Positions 42,088 through 51,875 of a stretch of DNA of 64,000 bases are shown in pieces. The notes under the pieces were generated by a model that saw only the letters and a program-made list of their open reading frames with translations, had not been told where the DNA came from and ran no database searches. The stretch is from NCBI GenBank assembly GCA_034669505.1, contig JAXDNJ010000020.1, forward strand, positions 1 to 64,000. Reading direction: 5' to 3'. Each line of letters begins with the position of its first letter. Position 1 is the stretch's first letter. Source of the stretch: JAFASC01 sp034669505. Lineage in GTDB: Bacteria > Pseudomonadota > Alphaproteobacteria > Rhizobiales > Beijerinckiaceae. Both the position numbers and the translations under genes were made by a program.

Positions 42088-45000
42088 TCCGCCGCCTCGC
42101 GCGTAATTGGTCGCTCGTCTTCCTCCGCGGTTTCCCGCCGGCGCGGGCCAGAAACGCGGTTCCTGATCCGCTCCAGCACGAGGTAGATGACCGGCGTTGT
42201 ATAAAGCGTGACGAGCTGGCTCAGCAAAAGGCCGCCGATGATCGTGACCCCGAGCGGGATGCGCAGCTCCGATCCCGTGCCATGACCGAGCGCCAGAGGC
42301 AGCGCGCCGAACAAGGCGGCGAGCGTCGTCATCATGATCGGGCGGAAGCGCAGGAGCGAGGCTTCGAGAATCGCTTCGGCCGGCGGCAGACCGCGCGTTC
42401 GCTCCGCGTCAAGCGCGAAGTCGATCATCATGATCGCGTTCTTCTTGACGATACCCATGAGCAGAACGATGCCGATGAGCGCGATCAGCGACAAATCCAT
42501 GCGGAAGAACATCAGCGCCAGCAACGCGCCGACACCCGCCGAGGGCAGGGTGGACAGAATTGTGATCGGGTGAACCGCGCTTTCGTAAAGCACGCCGAGA
42601 ACGATGTAGATCGTGACGACCGCAGCAAGGATCAGCCACGGCTCCCCCTTCAGCGAACGCGCAAATTCGGCGGCATCGCCGGAATAACTGCCGGTGATCG
42701 AGCCGGGCATGTCGATTGAGCGCTCGGCTTGCGAAACAGCGGCAACTGCATCGCTGAGCGAAGCGCCGTCGGCGAGATCGAAGCTGATCGTCACCGCCGG
42801 GAATTGCTCCTGGTGTCCGATCGATAGCGGCGCGGTCGTATTGTCGAAATGCGTGAAGGTCGCGAGCGGCACCTGCGTGCCGTAAATCGAGCCGACATAA
42901 AGCTGCGATAATGCAGCTGTGTTTTGCTGATATTTCGGCGATGCTTCGAGAATGACGCGATATTGGTTCGCCTGCGCGTAAATGGTCGAGACCTGGCGCT
43001 GGCCGAACGCATCGTAAAGCGCGTCGTTGATGGCCTGCATCGTCACGCCGAGCGTGCCCGCCTTCTGGCGATCGACGGCAAGCTGCAGGCGCAGTCCGCC
43101 TTCTTCGGCTTCCGACGCGACATTGCCGAGAACAGAAGCGTGACGAAGCTCGTCCGCAAGACGGTCGGCCCAGTTCGTGACCTCGTCCTGGTCCGTGCCC
43201 GTCAGGGTGTATTGGTATTGAGCGCGGCTGGCGCGCGTCGTGATCTGGATATCCTGCACGCTCTGGAACGTTGCGCCGATCTGCGGAACGTCGGCGGCAT
43301 CGGCCTGCAGACGCTTCAGAACTGCCTGCGCATCGGCGCGCCGCGAATCTCTAGGCTTCAGCGTGATTGCGATCCGTCCCGCGTTCGGGGTCGCATTGAG
43401 CGCGCCGACACCAACAACCGAGATGACGCTTGCGACATCGGGATCGCGTCGAACGCGTTCGGCCAAGATGTTCTGGAGCCGGCTCATCTCGGTAAAAGAG
43501 ACCGTCGGCTCGGCAGAAGTCGTGGCGACCAGCAGCCCCGTATCCTGCGGCGGCAGGAAGCCCTTCGGAATAACCACGTACAGGTAGAGGGTCGCAGCGA
43601 GCGTGCCGAACGTGACGAGCAGCATCAAAGCCTGATGCGCGAGAACCCATTCGAGGCTCGCGCGGTAGCGGTCGACCACATAATCGAGCGCACGCCCTGC
43701 ACCGGAAAAGCGCGTGGCCCGCCGCGTGTCGCCGCGGCGCAAGAGCCGCGCGCACATCATCGGCGAGAGCGTCAGCGAAACGATCGCCGAAGTGACGACC
43801 GCGATCGTCAGCGTCAGCGCGAATTCGCGGAACATGCGCCCGACAATGCCGGTCATGAACAGGAGCGGGATGAAGACCGCGATCAACGAGAATGTCAGCG
43901 AGATCACGGTGAAGCCAATCTCGCGTGCGCCTTCGAGTGCCGCGGTAAATGGGTCTTCGCCGTCCTCGATGTGGCGATGGATGTTCTCGATCATCACGAT
44001 CGCGTCGTCGACGACGAAACCGGTGCCGATCGTCAACGCCATCAGCGACAGATTGTCGAGGCTGAAGCCGCAGAAATACATGATGCCGAACGTGGCGATG
44101 AGCGACAGCGGCAGCGCGACGCCGGCGATGACGGTCGCCTGCCATGTGCGCAGGAAGAGCAGCACCACAAGCACGACCAGTGCTACCGAGACGATCAGCG
44201 TGAACTGCACGTCGCGGATCGAGGCGCGGATCGTCTGCGTGCGGTCGTGCACGATCGTCAGCTTGATGCCGGCGGGGAACGTCTTTTGGAGTTTGTTCAG
44301 CTCCGTGGTCACGCGTCCGACCGTCTCGACCACGTTGGCGCCGGGCTGGCGCTGGATATCAACGATCACCGCCGGCTTGCCGTTGAACCAGCCGCCGATC
44401 TTGTCGTTCTCGAGCCCGTCGAGAACATCCGCGACGGCGCCGATCGTCACCGGCCCGCCGTTGCGATAGGCGATCACGACATCGCGATAGGCGGTCGCCG
44501 CGGTGATCTGGTCATTGGCGGACAGCGTGTACGATTGCTGCGCGCCGTCGAGAGCGCCCTTCGGCCCTGCAACGTTGGCGGTCGCGATGGCGCTGCGCAG
44601 ATCCTCAAGGCCGAGGCCGTACGCGTGGAGCCGCACGAAATCGGCCTGGATGCGCACCGCAGGCCGCACGCCGCCTTCGACCGAGACATGGCCAACGCCC
44701 GAAACCTGACTGAGCTTTTGCGCGAGTTGCGTGTCGACGAGGTCGGAGAGCTGGCGCGTCGAATAGCTGTCGGACGTGAGCGCGATCGCCAGAATCGGCG
44801 CATCCGCCGGGTTCACCTTCGAATAAACCGGGGGGTAGGGCAGGTTGCGCGGCAGCGTCGAAGCGGCGGCGTTGATCGCGGCCTGCACGTCCTGCGCGGC
44901 GGCGTCGATGTCGCGCGACAGCTCGAATTGCAGCGTGATCTGGCTCAAGCCGTAGGCGCTCGAGGAGGTCATCGTCGTTAGCGAAGGAATTTGACCGAGC

Positions 45001-45209
45001 TGGCGCTCGAGCGGAGCGGTCACCAGCGCGGCGAGCGTGTCGGGATTGGCGCCCGGCAGCTGCGTCGTCACCTGGATCGTTGGGAAATCGACCTGCGGCA
45101 GCGATGAGACCGGCAGGAGATTGTAGCCGAGGAAGCCGCCGAGCAGGACGGCGATGCCAAGCAGCGATGTCGCGACCGGCCGCCGGATGAAGGGGGCCGA
45201 GACGCTCAT
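42084..45209 (-). CDS. mdtB: RND efflux pump inner-membrane subunit, MdtB type
   Basis: A 1041-residue RND permease, paired with the adjacent MdtC-like protein. It keeps the relay acidic pair in GFVVDDAIVMIENIHRHIEDG and the C-terminal block IGIVLLMGIVKKNAIMMIDFALDAERTRG. Porter-domain landmarks such as LPQVDFPTIQVTTQLPGANPDTL are intact. Overlaps of 4 nt at both ends point to coupled translation with the adaptor and MdtC genes, so the three proteins are probably made in fixed ratio. Confidence 0.93.
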   Translation of the reverse strand: MSVSAPFIRRPVATSLLGIAVLLGGFLGYNLLPVSSLPQVDFPTIQVTTQLPGANPDTLAALVTAPLERQLGQIPSLTTMTSSSAYGLSQITLQFELSRDIDAAAQDVQAAINAAASTLPRNLPYPPVYSKVNPADAPILAIALTSDSYSTRQLSDLVDTQLAQKLSQVSGVGHVSVEGGVRPAVRIQADFVRLHAYGLGLEDLRSAIATANVAGPKGALDGAQQSYTLSANDQITAATAYRDVVIAYRNGGPVTIGAVADVLDGLENDKIGGWFNGKPAVIVDIQRQPGANVVETVGRVTTELNKLQKTFPAGIKLTIVHDRTQTIRASIRDVQFTLIVSVALVVLVVLLFLRTWQATVIAGVALPLSLIATFGIMYFCGFSLDNLSLMALTIGTGFVVDDAIVMIENIHRHIEDGEDPFTAALEGAREIGFTVISLTFSLIAVFIPLLFMTGIVGRMFREFALTLTIAVVTSAIVSLTLSPMMCARLLRRGDTRRATRFSGAGRALDYVVDRYRASLEWVLAHQALMLLVTFGTLAATLYLYVVIPKGFLPPQDTGLLVATTSAEPTVSFTEMSRLQNILAERVRRDPDVASVISVVGVGALNATPNAGRIAITLKPRDSRRADAQAVLKRLQADAADVPQIGATFQSVQDIQITTRASRAQYQYTLTGTDQDEVTNWADRLADELRHASVLGNVASEAEEGGLRLQLAVDRQKAGTLGVTMQAINDALYDAFGQRQVSTIYAQANQYRVILEASPKYQQNTAALSQLYVGSIYGTQVPLATFTHFDNTTAPLSIGHQEQFPAVTISFDLADGASLSDAVAAVSQAERSIDMPGSITGSYSGDAAEFARSLKGEPWLILAAVVTIYIVLGVLYESAVHPITILSTLPSAGVGALLALMFFRMDLSLIALIGIVLLMGIVKKNAIMMIDFALDAERTRGLPPAEAILEASLLRFRPIMMTTLAALFGALPLALGHGTGSELRIPLGVTIIGGLLLSQLVTLYTTPVIYLVLERIRNRVSGPRRRETAEEDERPITREAAE

Positions 45210-46558
45210 CGCGTCGAGCTCGCGGTCGCTCCAGGCGCCGCATTGGCCGGCGCTGCGCCGCCGGCATCGGCACCTTCGCGGCGCCGGCGCTCCCGGCCGG
45301 AGCCGCCAGGGCCGCCCCCACCACGACCGCCACCGTCGGCCCCGGGCGGTGGTGCGCCGCCGCCTTGGTGCAAAGCCGGCGCGGCGCTCGTCGGCTCATC
45401 TGCCGCGGCGACACTCACACGCGCGCCGTCGGCAAGCCGCGCGAAGCCGGCTGTGACGACGCGGTCGCCCGCGGTGAGGCCGGAGCGCACCACGGCCTGT
45501 GTATCGTCCTGCGGGCCGAGCGTGAGGTCGCGCATCGCCACGGTGTCGCCCGGCTGCACGACGTAGGCGAACGGACCTTTTGGGCCGCGCTGGACGGCGG
45601 CGACGGGCACGACGACCGCCTGCTTCAGCGTGTCGGAGAGAAGGCGGACATTGACGTAAGCGCCTGGCCAGAGCGCCAGCTTCTGGTTCGGGAATTCCGC
45701 CTTCAGCCGCACCGTCCCGGTCGTCTGGTCGATCTGGTTGTCGACAACCTGCAGCGTGCCGCGATCGACCGCACTTGCGGCGGACGCTCCATCGAGCGCA
45801 TCGACTTGCACGCTGCCGCGCGCCTGAGCGGCGATGATCTGCGGCAATTGCTGCTGCGGAACATTGAACAGAACGGCAATCGGCCGGATCTGCGTGAGTG
45901 TGACGATGCCCTGGGCCTCCCCCGCCCGGACGAGATTGCCGACATCGACATTGCGCAATCCTGTGCGGCCGTCGATCGGCGCGATAATGTTGGTGTAGCT
46001 CAACGTCTTGCCGGTGCTATCGATCTGCGCCTGATCCGATCTCAGCTGGGCTTCCATCTGAGCGACGCTTGCCTGCTGGGTCTCGACCTGCTGCCGGCTC
46101 GCAGCGTTGGTCTGCAGCAGCGTCGAATAACGCGCGAGGTCGCGGCGCAGGTTAGCAAGTTGGGCTTCATCCTGGGACTTTTTCGCGGTCGCTTGATCGA
46201 AGGCCGCTTGATAGAGGGTTGGATCGATCCGGGCGAGAACGTCGCCCTTTTTGACGTCCTGGCCTTCCTTGAATGCAATCTCGGTGATCTGGCCGTCGAC
46301 CTGGGCCCGAATCGTGACGGTGTTCAGCGCCCGCACCGTACCAATCGCGTCGATATAGACCGGCACATCGGCGGCTTTGGCCGTGGCCGCGAGCACTGAG
46401 ACGGGCGGACCGCCAGTGCCTCCTGCGCCGCCGCGGCTCGCTCGCCCACCGAATTGCGGCGTCTCAGGCGCGCGCGTGGGCAGCACGATCGGCGACAGGA
46501 GCACGGCGAGGCCGGCAAGCCCCACCATGATCAGTACCCATCGCAGCCCGCGTCGCAT
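45206..46558 (-). CDS. mdtA: RND periplasmic adaptor, MdtA type
   Basis: A 450-residue membrane-fusion protein linking the RND permeases to an outer-membrane channel. One N-terminal membrane anchor (RWVLIMVGLAGLAVLLSPIVL) is followed by the lipoyl/hairpin region (IRAQVDGQITEIAFKEGQDVKKGD), a coiled coil, and the beta-barrel domain. The C-terminus carries a long Gly/Arg-rich low-complexity tail (GADGGGRGGGGPGGS type) not seen in E. coli MdtA. The start is placed at 46558, which has a GGAG site; 46579 is an alternative. First gene of the operon. Confidence 0.9.
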   Translation of the reverse strand: MRRGLRWVLIMVGLAGLAVLLSPIVLPTRAPETPQFGGRASRGGAGGTGGPPVSVLAATAKAADVPVYIDAIGTVRALNTVTIRAQVDGQITEIAFKEGQDVKKGDVLARIDPTLYQAAFDQATAKKSQDEAQLANLRRDLARYSTLLQTNAASRQQVETQQASVAQMEAQLRSDQAQIDSTGKTLSYTNIIAPIDGRTGLRNVDVGNLVRAGEAQGIVTLTQIRPIAVLFNVPQQQLPQIIAAQARGSVQVDALDGASAASAVDRGTLQVVDNQIDQTTGTVRLKAEFPNQKLALWPGAYVNVRLLSDTLKQAVVVPVAAVQRGPKGPFAYVVQPGDTVAMRDLTLGPQDDTQAVVRSGLTAGDRVVTAGFARLADGARVSVAAADEPTSAAPALHQGGGAPPPGADGGGRGGGGPGGSGRERRRREGADAGGAAPANAAPGATASSTR

Positions 46559-46740
46559 GAGGTCTCCGGGCGAAGTCATTCGCCAATCTAGCGATTCTGA
46601 ACCTGAACTTACGGTTTACAAGTCTACGGCTACCATAGCCGCTGGCCGGTCCCGCGCATTAAATATTGGCAAGCTTGAGCGTGCTTGCCGCCGGTGCTTT
46701 GGCAGACAAAAGCCAGGGCGGACGCTCTCTTGCGGACCGG

Positions 46741-47757
46741 CTAGCTCCCCTGCCGCCCAGACAATTGCGGCACGAACAAATCCGTCCAAACCGCCGGCTT
46801 CTGCTTCATCGAGCCGATGCTCGCTAGGAAATTGGCGAACGTCATGACGCTGTTCGGCGTCGAAGAGAAACGCGTATCGGGGTCCTGCACCAACGGCAGG
46901 ACCTCATCGAGGCTCATCTTGCTCTTCGATGTGCGGGCGAAAATTTCGGCCGTGCCCTTTGGATCGTTGGCGATGAAGGCGCAGGCCTCGTCGAATGCCG
47001 CGAGGAATGCCTCGATTGTCTTCGGATTGGCATCGACGAAGCGCTTCGGCGCGAACACGACGTCGAGCGTGATATTGCCGAAAAGCTTTACGGAATTTAC
47101 GACCGTGTGGATGCGCGGATGCTGCAGTTCGAGACTGGAATAGGGCGGTGAGGCGAAATGCGCGTCGATCTCGGTCTTGCCTGAGGTGAGCGCGGCATAC
47201 GCCTCGGGATGGGGAATGCCGACGGTCAACGAATCGAGCTTGGCGTAGTTTTCCACGCCGAACTCTTTCGCGACCGCCATCTGCAGGACGACGGCGGCGA
47301 GCGACGTCTTGATGCCGGGCATCGCGATGCGATCTTTCGGCGAGAAATCCCCAAGCGATTTGACGTCCGGATTCGTCGTGTTGAGCACCAGCGCGGTGGT
47401 GGACATGCCGCTGACGCCGATCACTTCCGCGCGCGCGTTGCCTTTGGCCTTCGACCACAGCGTCAGGAATCCCGGTGCGCCGGTGCCGGCAATGTCGAGC
47501 GTGCCGGCGAGCATCGCGTCGTTGATGATGTTGCCGCCGTCGAAGAGGTACCAGGTCACCTTGACGGCGCCGAGGCCGGCTTCTGCCGCCTTGTTTTCGA
47601 GGAGCTTGCGGTCCTCCATGACAATCAGCGGCAGATAGAGAATGCCGTAGCCCTTGGAGATGCGCACTTCATTGACTTCGCCACCCGCGGCGCTTGCGCA
47701 AATGCCTGCGGCGGCGAGCATGCCCGCCAACCACCAGCCGATCCGCCGAGCGCCCAT
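46741..47757 (-). CDS. Periplasmic binding protein, NMT1/SsuA type
   Basis: A 338-residue exported protein of the nitrate/taurine/sulfonate/thiamine-precursor binding family. A signal peptide (IGWWLAGMLAAAGICASAA) is followed by VRISKGYGILYLPLIVMEDRKLLE and the ligand-lobe phrases LDIAGTGAPGFLTL and DRIAMPGIKTSLAAVVLQ. The ATG at 47757 overlaps the TGA of the upstream CLC gene by one base and has a GGGAG site, so the two are co-translated. No permease or ATPase gene accompanies it. The ligand is unknown. Confidence 0.85.
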   Translation of the reverse strand: MGARRIGWWLAGMLAAAGICASAAGGEVNEVRISKGYGILYLPLIVMEDRKLLENKAAEAGLGAVKVTWYLFDGGNIINDAMLAGTLDIAGTGAPGFLTLWSKAKGNARAEVIGVSGMSTTALVLNTTNPDVKSLGDFSPKDRIAMPGIKTSLAAVVLQMAVAKEFGVENYAKLDSLTVGIPHPEAYAALTSGKTEIDAHFASPPYSSLELQHPRIHTVVNSVKLFGNITLDVVFAPKRFVDANPKTIEAFLAAFDEACAFIANDPKGTAEIFARTSKSKMSLDEVLPLVQDPDTRFSSTPNSVMTFANFLASIGSMKQKPAVWTDLFVPQLSGRQGS

Positions 47758-49559
47758 CACAATTCTCCCGCCAATTCGCGCCGCCGGCGATCCAGTTCCT
47801 CGCTGTAGCGGCGCAGCGTATGGCTTTCCGTCAACAGCCCCAGCACTTTCAGATTCTCGCGTGAATCGACGACGACGAGCGCCTCGGCTTCGATCGAATC
47901 GAACAGCGCCATGGCTTCTTTGGCGTTCATCTGCGGCAGAAGGAAAGAGCGGCGAAAATCGGCGATGTCACGGATCGGCAGGTCGACGTCCTGATCGTGC
48001 TTTTCCGCGTGCGCCTCTGCCACAAGAACCATGCCGGCATAGCGACCCTGTTCGTCGGCGAGAATGACGCGCTGCGTCGAGCCGAGCGGCACCTCCTTGC
48101 GGAAGTCGCCGACGGACGTTGTCGCGCTGAGCGTCGGCACATCCCGCCGCATGAGTCCGCCAACGGTGAGTTCGCGAATCCAGCCGATGTCATGCGCACT
48201 GCGGATGCTCTCGCCGCGCAAATGCAGGCGCCATGTCGCGAAGGAATAACCGAAGGTCTTGCGCACCGTCACCGACGAGGCGATCACCGCGATGAGCACG
48301 AGCGCGGTGATCGGCAGGTCGCCGGTCATTTCGAGGGCAATAAAGGTCATCGTGAGCGGCCCGCCGACGACGGCGACCGCAAGCGCGCTCATGCCGACGA
48401 TCGCGTAGACATTTGCGTCCGGCGCGCCAGGCAAAGAAGAAAGGCCGGCGAGCGCAGCCGCTTGACCGAGGAGCGCACCCAGAAAGAGCGACGCGAAGAA
48501 CAATCCGCCACGGAAGCCGGAGCCGATGCAAATTGCCGACGCGATCGACTTCAAGAGGATGACGGAGATGATGAATTCCGGCGCGAACACGTGGCCGAGC
48601 ACCAGCTGCAGCGCGCCGTGACCGGAGGAGAGAACCTGCGGCGATTGGATCGCCAGCGCGCCGCATAAAAAGCCGCCGATGGCGGGCCGCAGGAAGCTCG
48701 GGACGTGGCTGCGCCGCACGCCGCGCTCGAACAGCGTAGCGCCTTGCATGATGGCTATCCCGAAGGCCGCGCATGCAAGCCCGATCAGCAAGGCCGATAC
48801 ATAGGCGCTGAGCGACAGCAGTGCCGGACCATGCGTTGCGAGCGCGACGGTGCTGCCGAAGAACAGGCGGGAGACGAGCGTCGCCGCGAGCGAGGCAATA
48901 AGAACCGGCGCGAGGTTTACGACCGAATAGCTGCCGATGATCAGTTCGAACGCGTAGAACGCACCGGTCAACGGCGCATCGAAGGCCGCTGCGATTCCCG
49001 CCGCCGAGCCGCAGCCGACGAGCATGCGCAAGTCCGCGCGGCGCATCTGGAAGCTCACGCCAAGGCGTGAGGCAAGCGCGGACGATATCTGGGTGTAACC
49101 GGCCTCCATCCCGACCGAGGCGCCGCAGCCGTTCGAAATGACGTTCTGCACGACGACAAGCACGCTATCGATCAACGACAGCCGGCCGCCGCGCACCGCG
49201 TTGGCCTCGATCGGATCGACCGGCACGCGTTTGGACCAGCGCCAGCGCGACGCCAAAAGCGTGACGCCGGCGAGAACCAAACCGCCGACAGTCGGAAAGA
49301 AAAGCACCGGCAATGGGTCGAGATGGCCGACTGCCGAGAGGCGCGTTCCCGGCGCCAGGCCAAACAGGATTTCATGGGCGCGTTGCACCGTTGCGGCGAG
49401 AATCGAGACGACAAAGCCCGACACGGTGCCGATGATCGCCGCAAGGACGATAGGCCCGAGTTCGCTCGCGCGCACAAGCGCGCGCCATTTCCACGGCACG
49501 AGCATCGGCAGGCTGCGCCGCGCGATGCGCCGGGGCAGGTCGGTCGGGATCGTCACCAT
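47757..49559 (-). CDS. CLC-family anion transporter with C-terminal CBS domains
   Basis: A 600-residue protein: CLC membrane core (about residues 30-430) then a pair of CBS-like domains (about 460-590). The gating-Glu motif is present in modified form (GASVGMEAGYTQ in place of GREGP) and the helix N motif is clear (GSGFRGGLFFASLFLGALLG). The N-terminal selectivity motif GSGIP is not conserved: the equivalent region reads PVDPIEANAVRGG. That pattern differs from chloride (GSGIP) and nitrate (GPGIP) types, so the anion carried is uncertain. Translationally coupled to a substrate-binding protein gene downstream. Confidence 0.88.
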   Translation of the reverse strand: MVTIPTDLPRRIARRSLPMLVPWKWRALVRASELGPIVLAAIIGTVSGFVVSILAATVQRAHEILFGLAPGTRLSAVGHLDPLPVLFFPTVGGLVLAGVTLLASRWRWSKRVPVDPIEANAVRGGRLSLIDSVLVVVQNVISNGCGASVGMEAGYTQISSALASRLGVSFQMRRADLRMLVGCGSAAGIAAAFDAPLTGAFYAFELIIGSYSVVNLAPVLIASLAATLVSRLFFGSTVALATHGPALLSLSAYVSALLIGLACAAFGIAIMQGATLFERGVRRSHVPSFLRPAIGGFLCGALAIQSPQVLSSGHGALQLVLGHVFAPEFIISVILLKSIASAICIGSGFRGGLFFASLFLGALLGQAAALAGLSSLPGAPDANVYAIVGMSALAVAVVGGPLTMTFIALEMTGDLPITALVLIAVIASSVTVRKTFGYSFATWRLHLRGESIRSAHDIGWIRELTVGGLMRRDVPTLSATTSVGDFRKEVPLGSTQRVILADEQGRYAGMVLVAEAHAEKHDQDVDLPIRDIADFRRSFLLPQMNAKEAMALFDSIEAEALVVVDSRENLKVLGLLTESHTLRRYSEELDRRRRELAGEL

Positions 49560-49679
49560 TGTCGTCGGCCGGTTTGCATTGGCGAGGCGATCAGCCGTGG
49601 CAAGATTGACAGGGCGGGGCCGGGCGGGATCGACTGCTACCCTTGGGCCTGCACCGCCTCATACCCTTCAGATTGCTTA

Positions 49680-51872
49680 ATGTCTCGCGCCTTGCCCTTT
49701 GCTGAACAGGTCTTGCGTCCCGCCCTCGCCGGCACGGTGACGGCAGTCTGGACCATCGTTGCCAGCATTGCTTACGCGAGCCTCGTCTTCTCCGGCCCTT
49801 TAGCGCCGGCCCTCGCCGTCGGGATTTCCACCGTCATCTCCGGCTTCGTCATCTCCTCCGTGGTGATCGTATTCGGCAGCGGCTTCACCGGCATGACGGC
49901 CTCGAACCTTACTGTGGCGGCGCCGGTCTATGCGGTCATGGCGGCGGCGATTTCCACCGAATTCGGTCGTCTCGGCGTGACCGACCCGTTCACGCTAGCC
50001 TCCGCCGTTTCGCTGGCGAGCGGCGCAGCGACGCTGTTGACAGGCCTCTTCTTCGTCGCGCTGGCGAGCTTGCGCCTCGGCTCTCTCGGTCAGTTGCTGC
50101 CATATCCCGTCGTCGCCGGATACAATTCGGGGATCGGCTGGTTCCTTCTGATCGGCGGATTGAAGCTCACCGTCGACCAGCCGCAGGGAATCGACGCCGC
50201 CTATCTTCTCCGGGCTCTTCCCGCTGCGCAGCTTGTGGCGGCGCTCGCGACGGCGGCCGTGCTCGTGATTTTGCCGAAGCGCGTCGTGCATTGGGCTGTA
50301 CTGCCGGCCATTCTGATCATCGCCGTACTGCTTTTTCACGTCGTGCGGCTCGCCGCGGGCTTCGATATTGCCGCAGCGCAAGAGGCGCATTGGGTGTTCG
50401 GCCCGTTCAGCGGCAGCCTGTTGCGGCTGCCCGCGATCGGCGGTGTTGCCGAACTCGATTTCGAGCTCGCGCGCAGGCTCGTACCTTACATCGCGGGCAG
50501 CGTCTTCATTGCGGCGGTGACGCAGATACTCATCCTGTCGGTGTTAGAGACCGATTTGCGCCGGACCTTCGCGTTCAATTACGAACTGTCCATGGCTGGC
50601 GCGGCCAACATCGCGGGCGGCCTTGTCGGCGGACTGCCCGCGGGCCAGGCGCTCGTTGCGACCGTGCTTCTCAATAAACAAACAGGTCCGTCGCGCTTTG
50701 CTGCGCTCGTTCCGGCGATCTGGGGCGCGATTCTCCTGGTCGCCGGAGCGAAAGCACTCGGCTATCTACCGCGATTTGCCGTCGGCGCATTATTGATGGC
50801 GATCGGCTTCGACCGGCTTCTTCTGCGCATGGCGGCAGACGCGCGCACCAATCCGTTGCTCGAGACGATCATCGCTGTTTTAGTTTCGCTGAGCATCATC
50901 TTCTTCGGGATATTGAACGGTCTTGCGATGGGTGTCGCGGCCGCGATCGCGCTTTTTGCTTGGAATTATCGCCGGATTCCGGTCGTCTGGGCGACGCTTT
51001 CGGGGGCGGACGTGCGCTCCAACGTCATTCGTTCCCGCGACGTGACGGCGCTTCTCGAAACGCAAGGCGGGCGCATCGTTCTCTTTCGCCTGCAGGGCTA
51101 TCTGTTCTTTCTCAATGTCTCTGCTCTCCGCGAGGCGGTCGAGAAGCGCGCCGGCGAAGAGCCGAAGCTCGCCGACGTCGTCCTCGATTTCAGAGACGTT
51201 GTCGGCATGGATTCATCCGCACTGATGGCATTCCGGCGCATTGGCCAGATCGCCGAGGAGAACGGCTTCCGCGTCTACATCGCCGGTGCCGATGCATCGC
51301 TCCGCGATCTCTTCGATCGCGCGCTGATCTGGCAGGATGACCGCTTCACTTCAGCCGATACTGCCGATCGCGCGCTGCAATCGGCGGAGGATCGCCTGAT
51401 TGCGGCGGATGCGCGCGAGCGGGTCTCGCGCACGCTGACGCTCGCCGACGCGCTCGCCGCGTTCGCGCCCGGGGAGATCTCGGAACAGCGGCTCGCGCCT
51501 TACATCGAACATATCGCGCTCGCGCCGGATGAAGTGCTGATGCATCTGGGTGATCCCGCCGACGCGATGTTTTTCATCGAAAGCGGGCAGGTGACTGCCG
51601 AGCTCAAACGCGAGGGCGAGGCGCCGGTGCGGCTGCAGACATCCTCGCCGGGCGCGCTTACCGGCGAGATCGCGGTGTTTCGCGGCGGCGTGCGCACAGC
51701 GTCTGTGCGCGCCGAGGGGGAGTGTCGGCTGACCCGCCTGTCGAGCGCCGCGCTGGCGCGCATGGAGCGGGACGATCCGGACCTCGCGCGCCTCATTCAC
51801 CGCTTCATCATCGTGCAGCTCGCCGACAAGGTCGCGAATACAACGCGGATCGTCGACGTTGGACTGCACTGA
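49680..51872 (+). CDS. SulP-family anion transporter fused to STAS and cyclic-nucleotide-binding domains
   Basis: A 730-residue fusion. The first 420 or so residues are a SulP/SLC26 membrane domain (AYASLVFSGPLAPALAVGIS, TVAAPVYAVMAAAI, GYNSGIGWFLLIGGLKL); next an STAS domain (about 440-560) with VVLDFRDVVGMDSSALMAF; and last a cNMP-binding domain (about 595-730) with IALAPDEVLMHLGD and the phosphate-binding cassette GEIAVFRGGVRTASVRA. The start at 49680 has the usual length; a longer upstream frame overlaps the divergent CLC gene. The fused sensor suggests transport gated or sorted by cAMP or a related ligand. The anion is unknown. Confidence 0.93.
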   Translation: MSRALPFAEQVLRPALAGTVTAVWTIVASIAYASLVFSGPLAPALAVGISTVISGFVISSVVIVFGSGFTGMTASNLTVAAPVYAVMAAAISTEFGRLGVTDPFTLASAVSLASGAATLLTGLFFVALASLRLGSLGQLLPYPVVAGYNSGIGWFLLIGGLKLTVDQPQGIDAAYLLRALPAAQLVAALATAAVLVILPKRVVHWAVLPAILIIAVLLFHVVRLAAGFDIAAAQEAHWVFGPFSGSLLRLPAIGGVAELDFELARRLVPYIAGSVFIAAVTQILILSVLETDLRRTFAFNYELSMAGAANIAGGLVGGLPAGQALVATVLLNKQTGPSRFAALVPAIWGAILLVAGAKALGYLPRFAVGALLMAIGFDRLLLRMAADARTNPLLETIIAVLVSLSIIFFGILNGLAMGVAAAIALFAWNYRRIPVVWATLSGADVRSNVIRSRDVTALLETQGGRIVLFRLQGYLFFLNVSALREAVEKRAGEEPKLADVVLDFRDVVGMDSSALMAFRRIGQIAEENGFRVYIAGADASLRDLFDRALIWQDDRFTSADTADRALQSAEDRLIAADARERVSRTLTLADALAAFAPGEISEQRLAPYIEHIALAPDEVLMHLGDPADAMFFIESGQVTAELKREGEAPVRLQTSSPGALTGEIAVFRGGVRTASVRAEGECRLTRLSSAALARMERDDPDLARLIHRFIIVQLADKVANTTRIVDVGLH

Positions 51873-51875
51873 ACT

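Noticed and set aside
40612..44981. Long plus-strand open frames across the RND permease genes
   Set aside because: They lie exactly opposite the two MdtB/MdtC genes and share no motif with known proteins.
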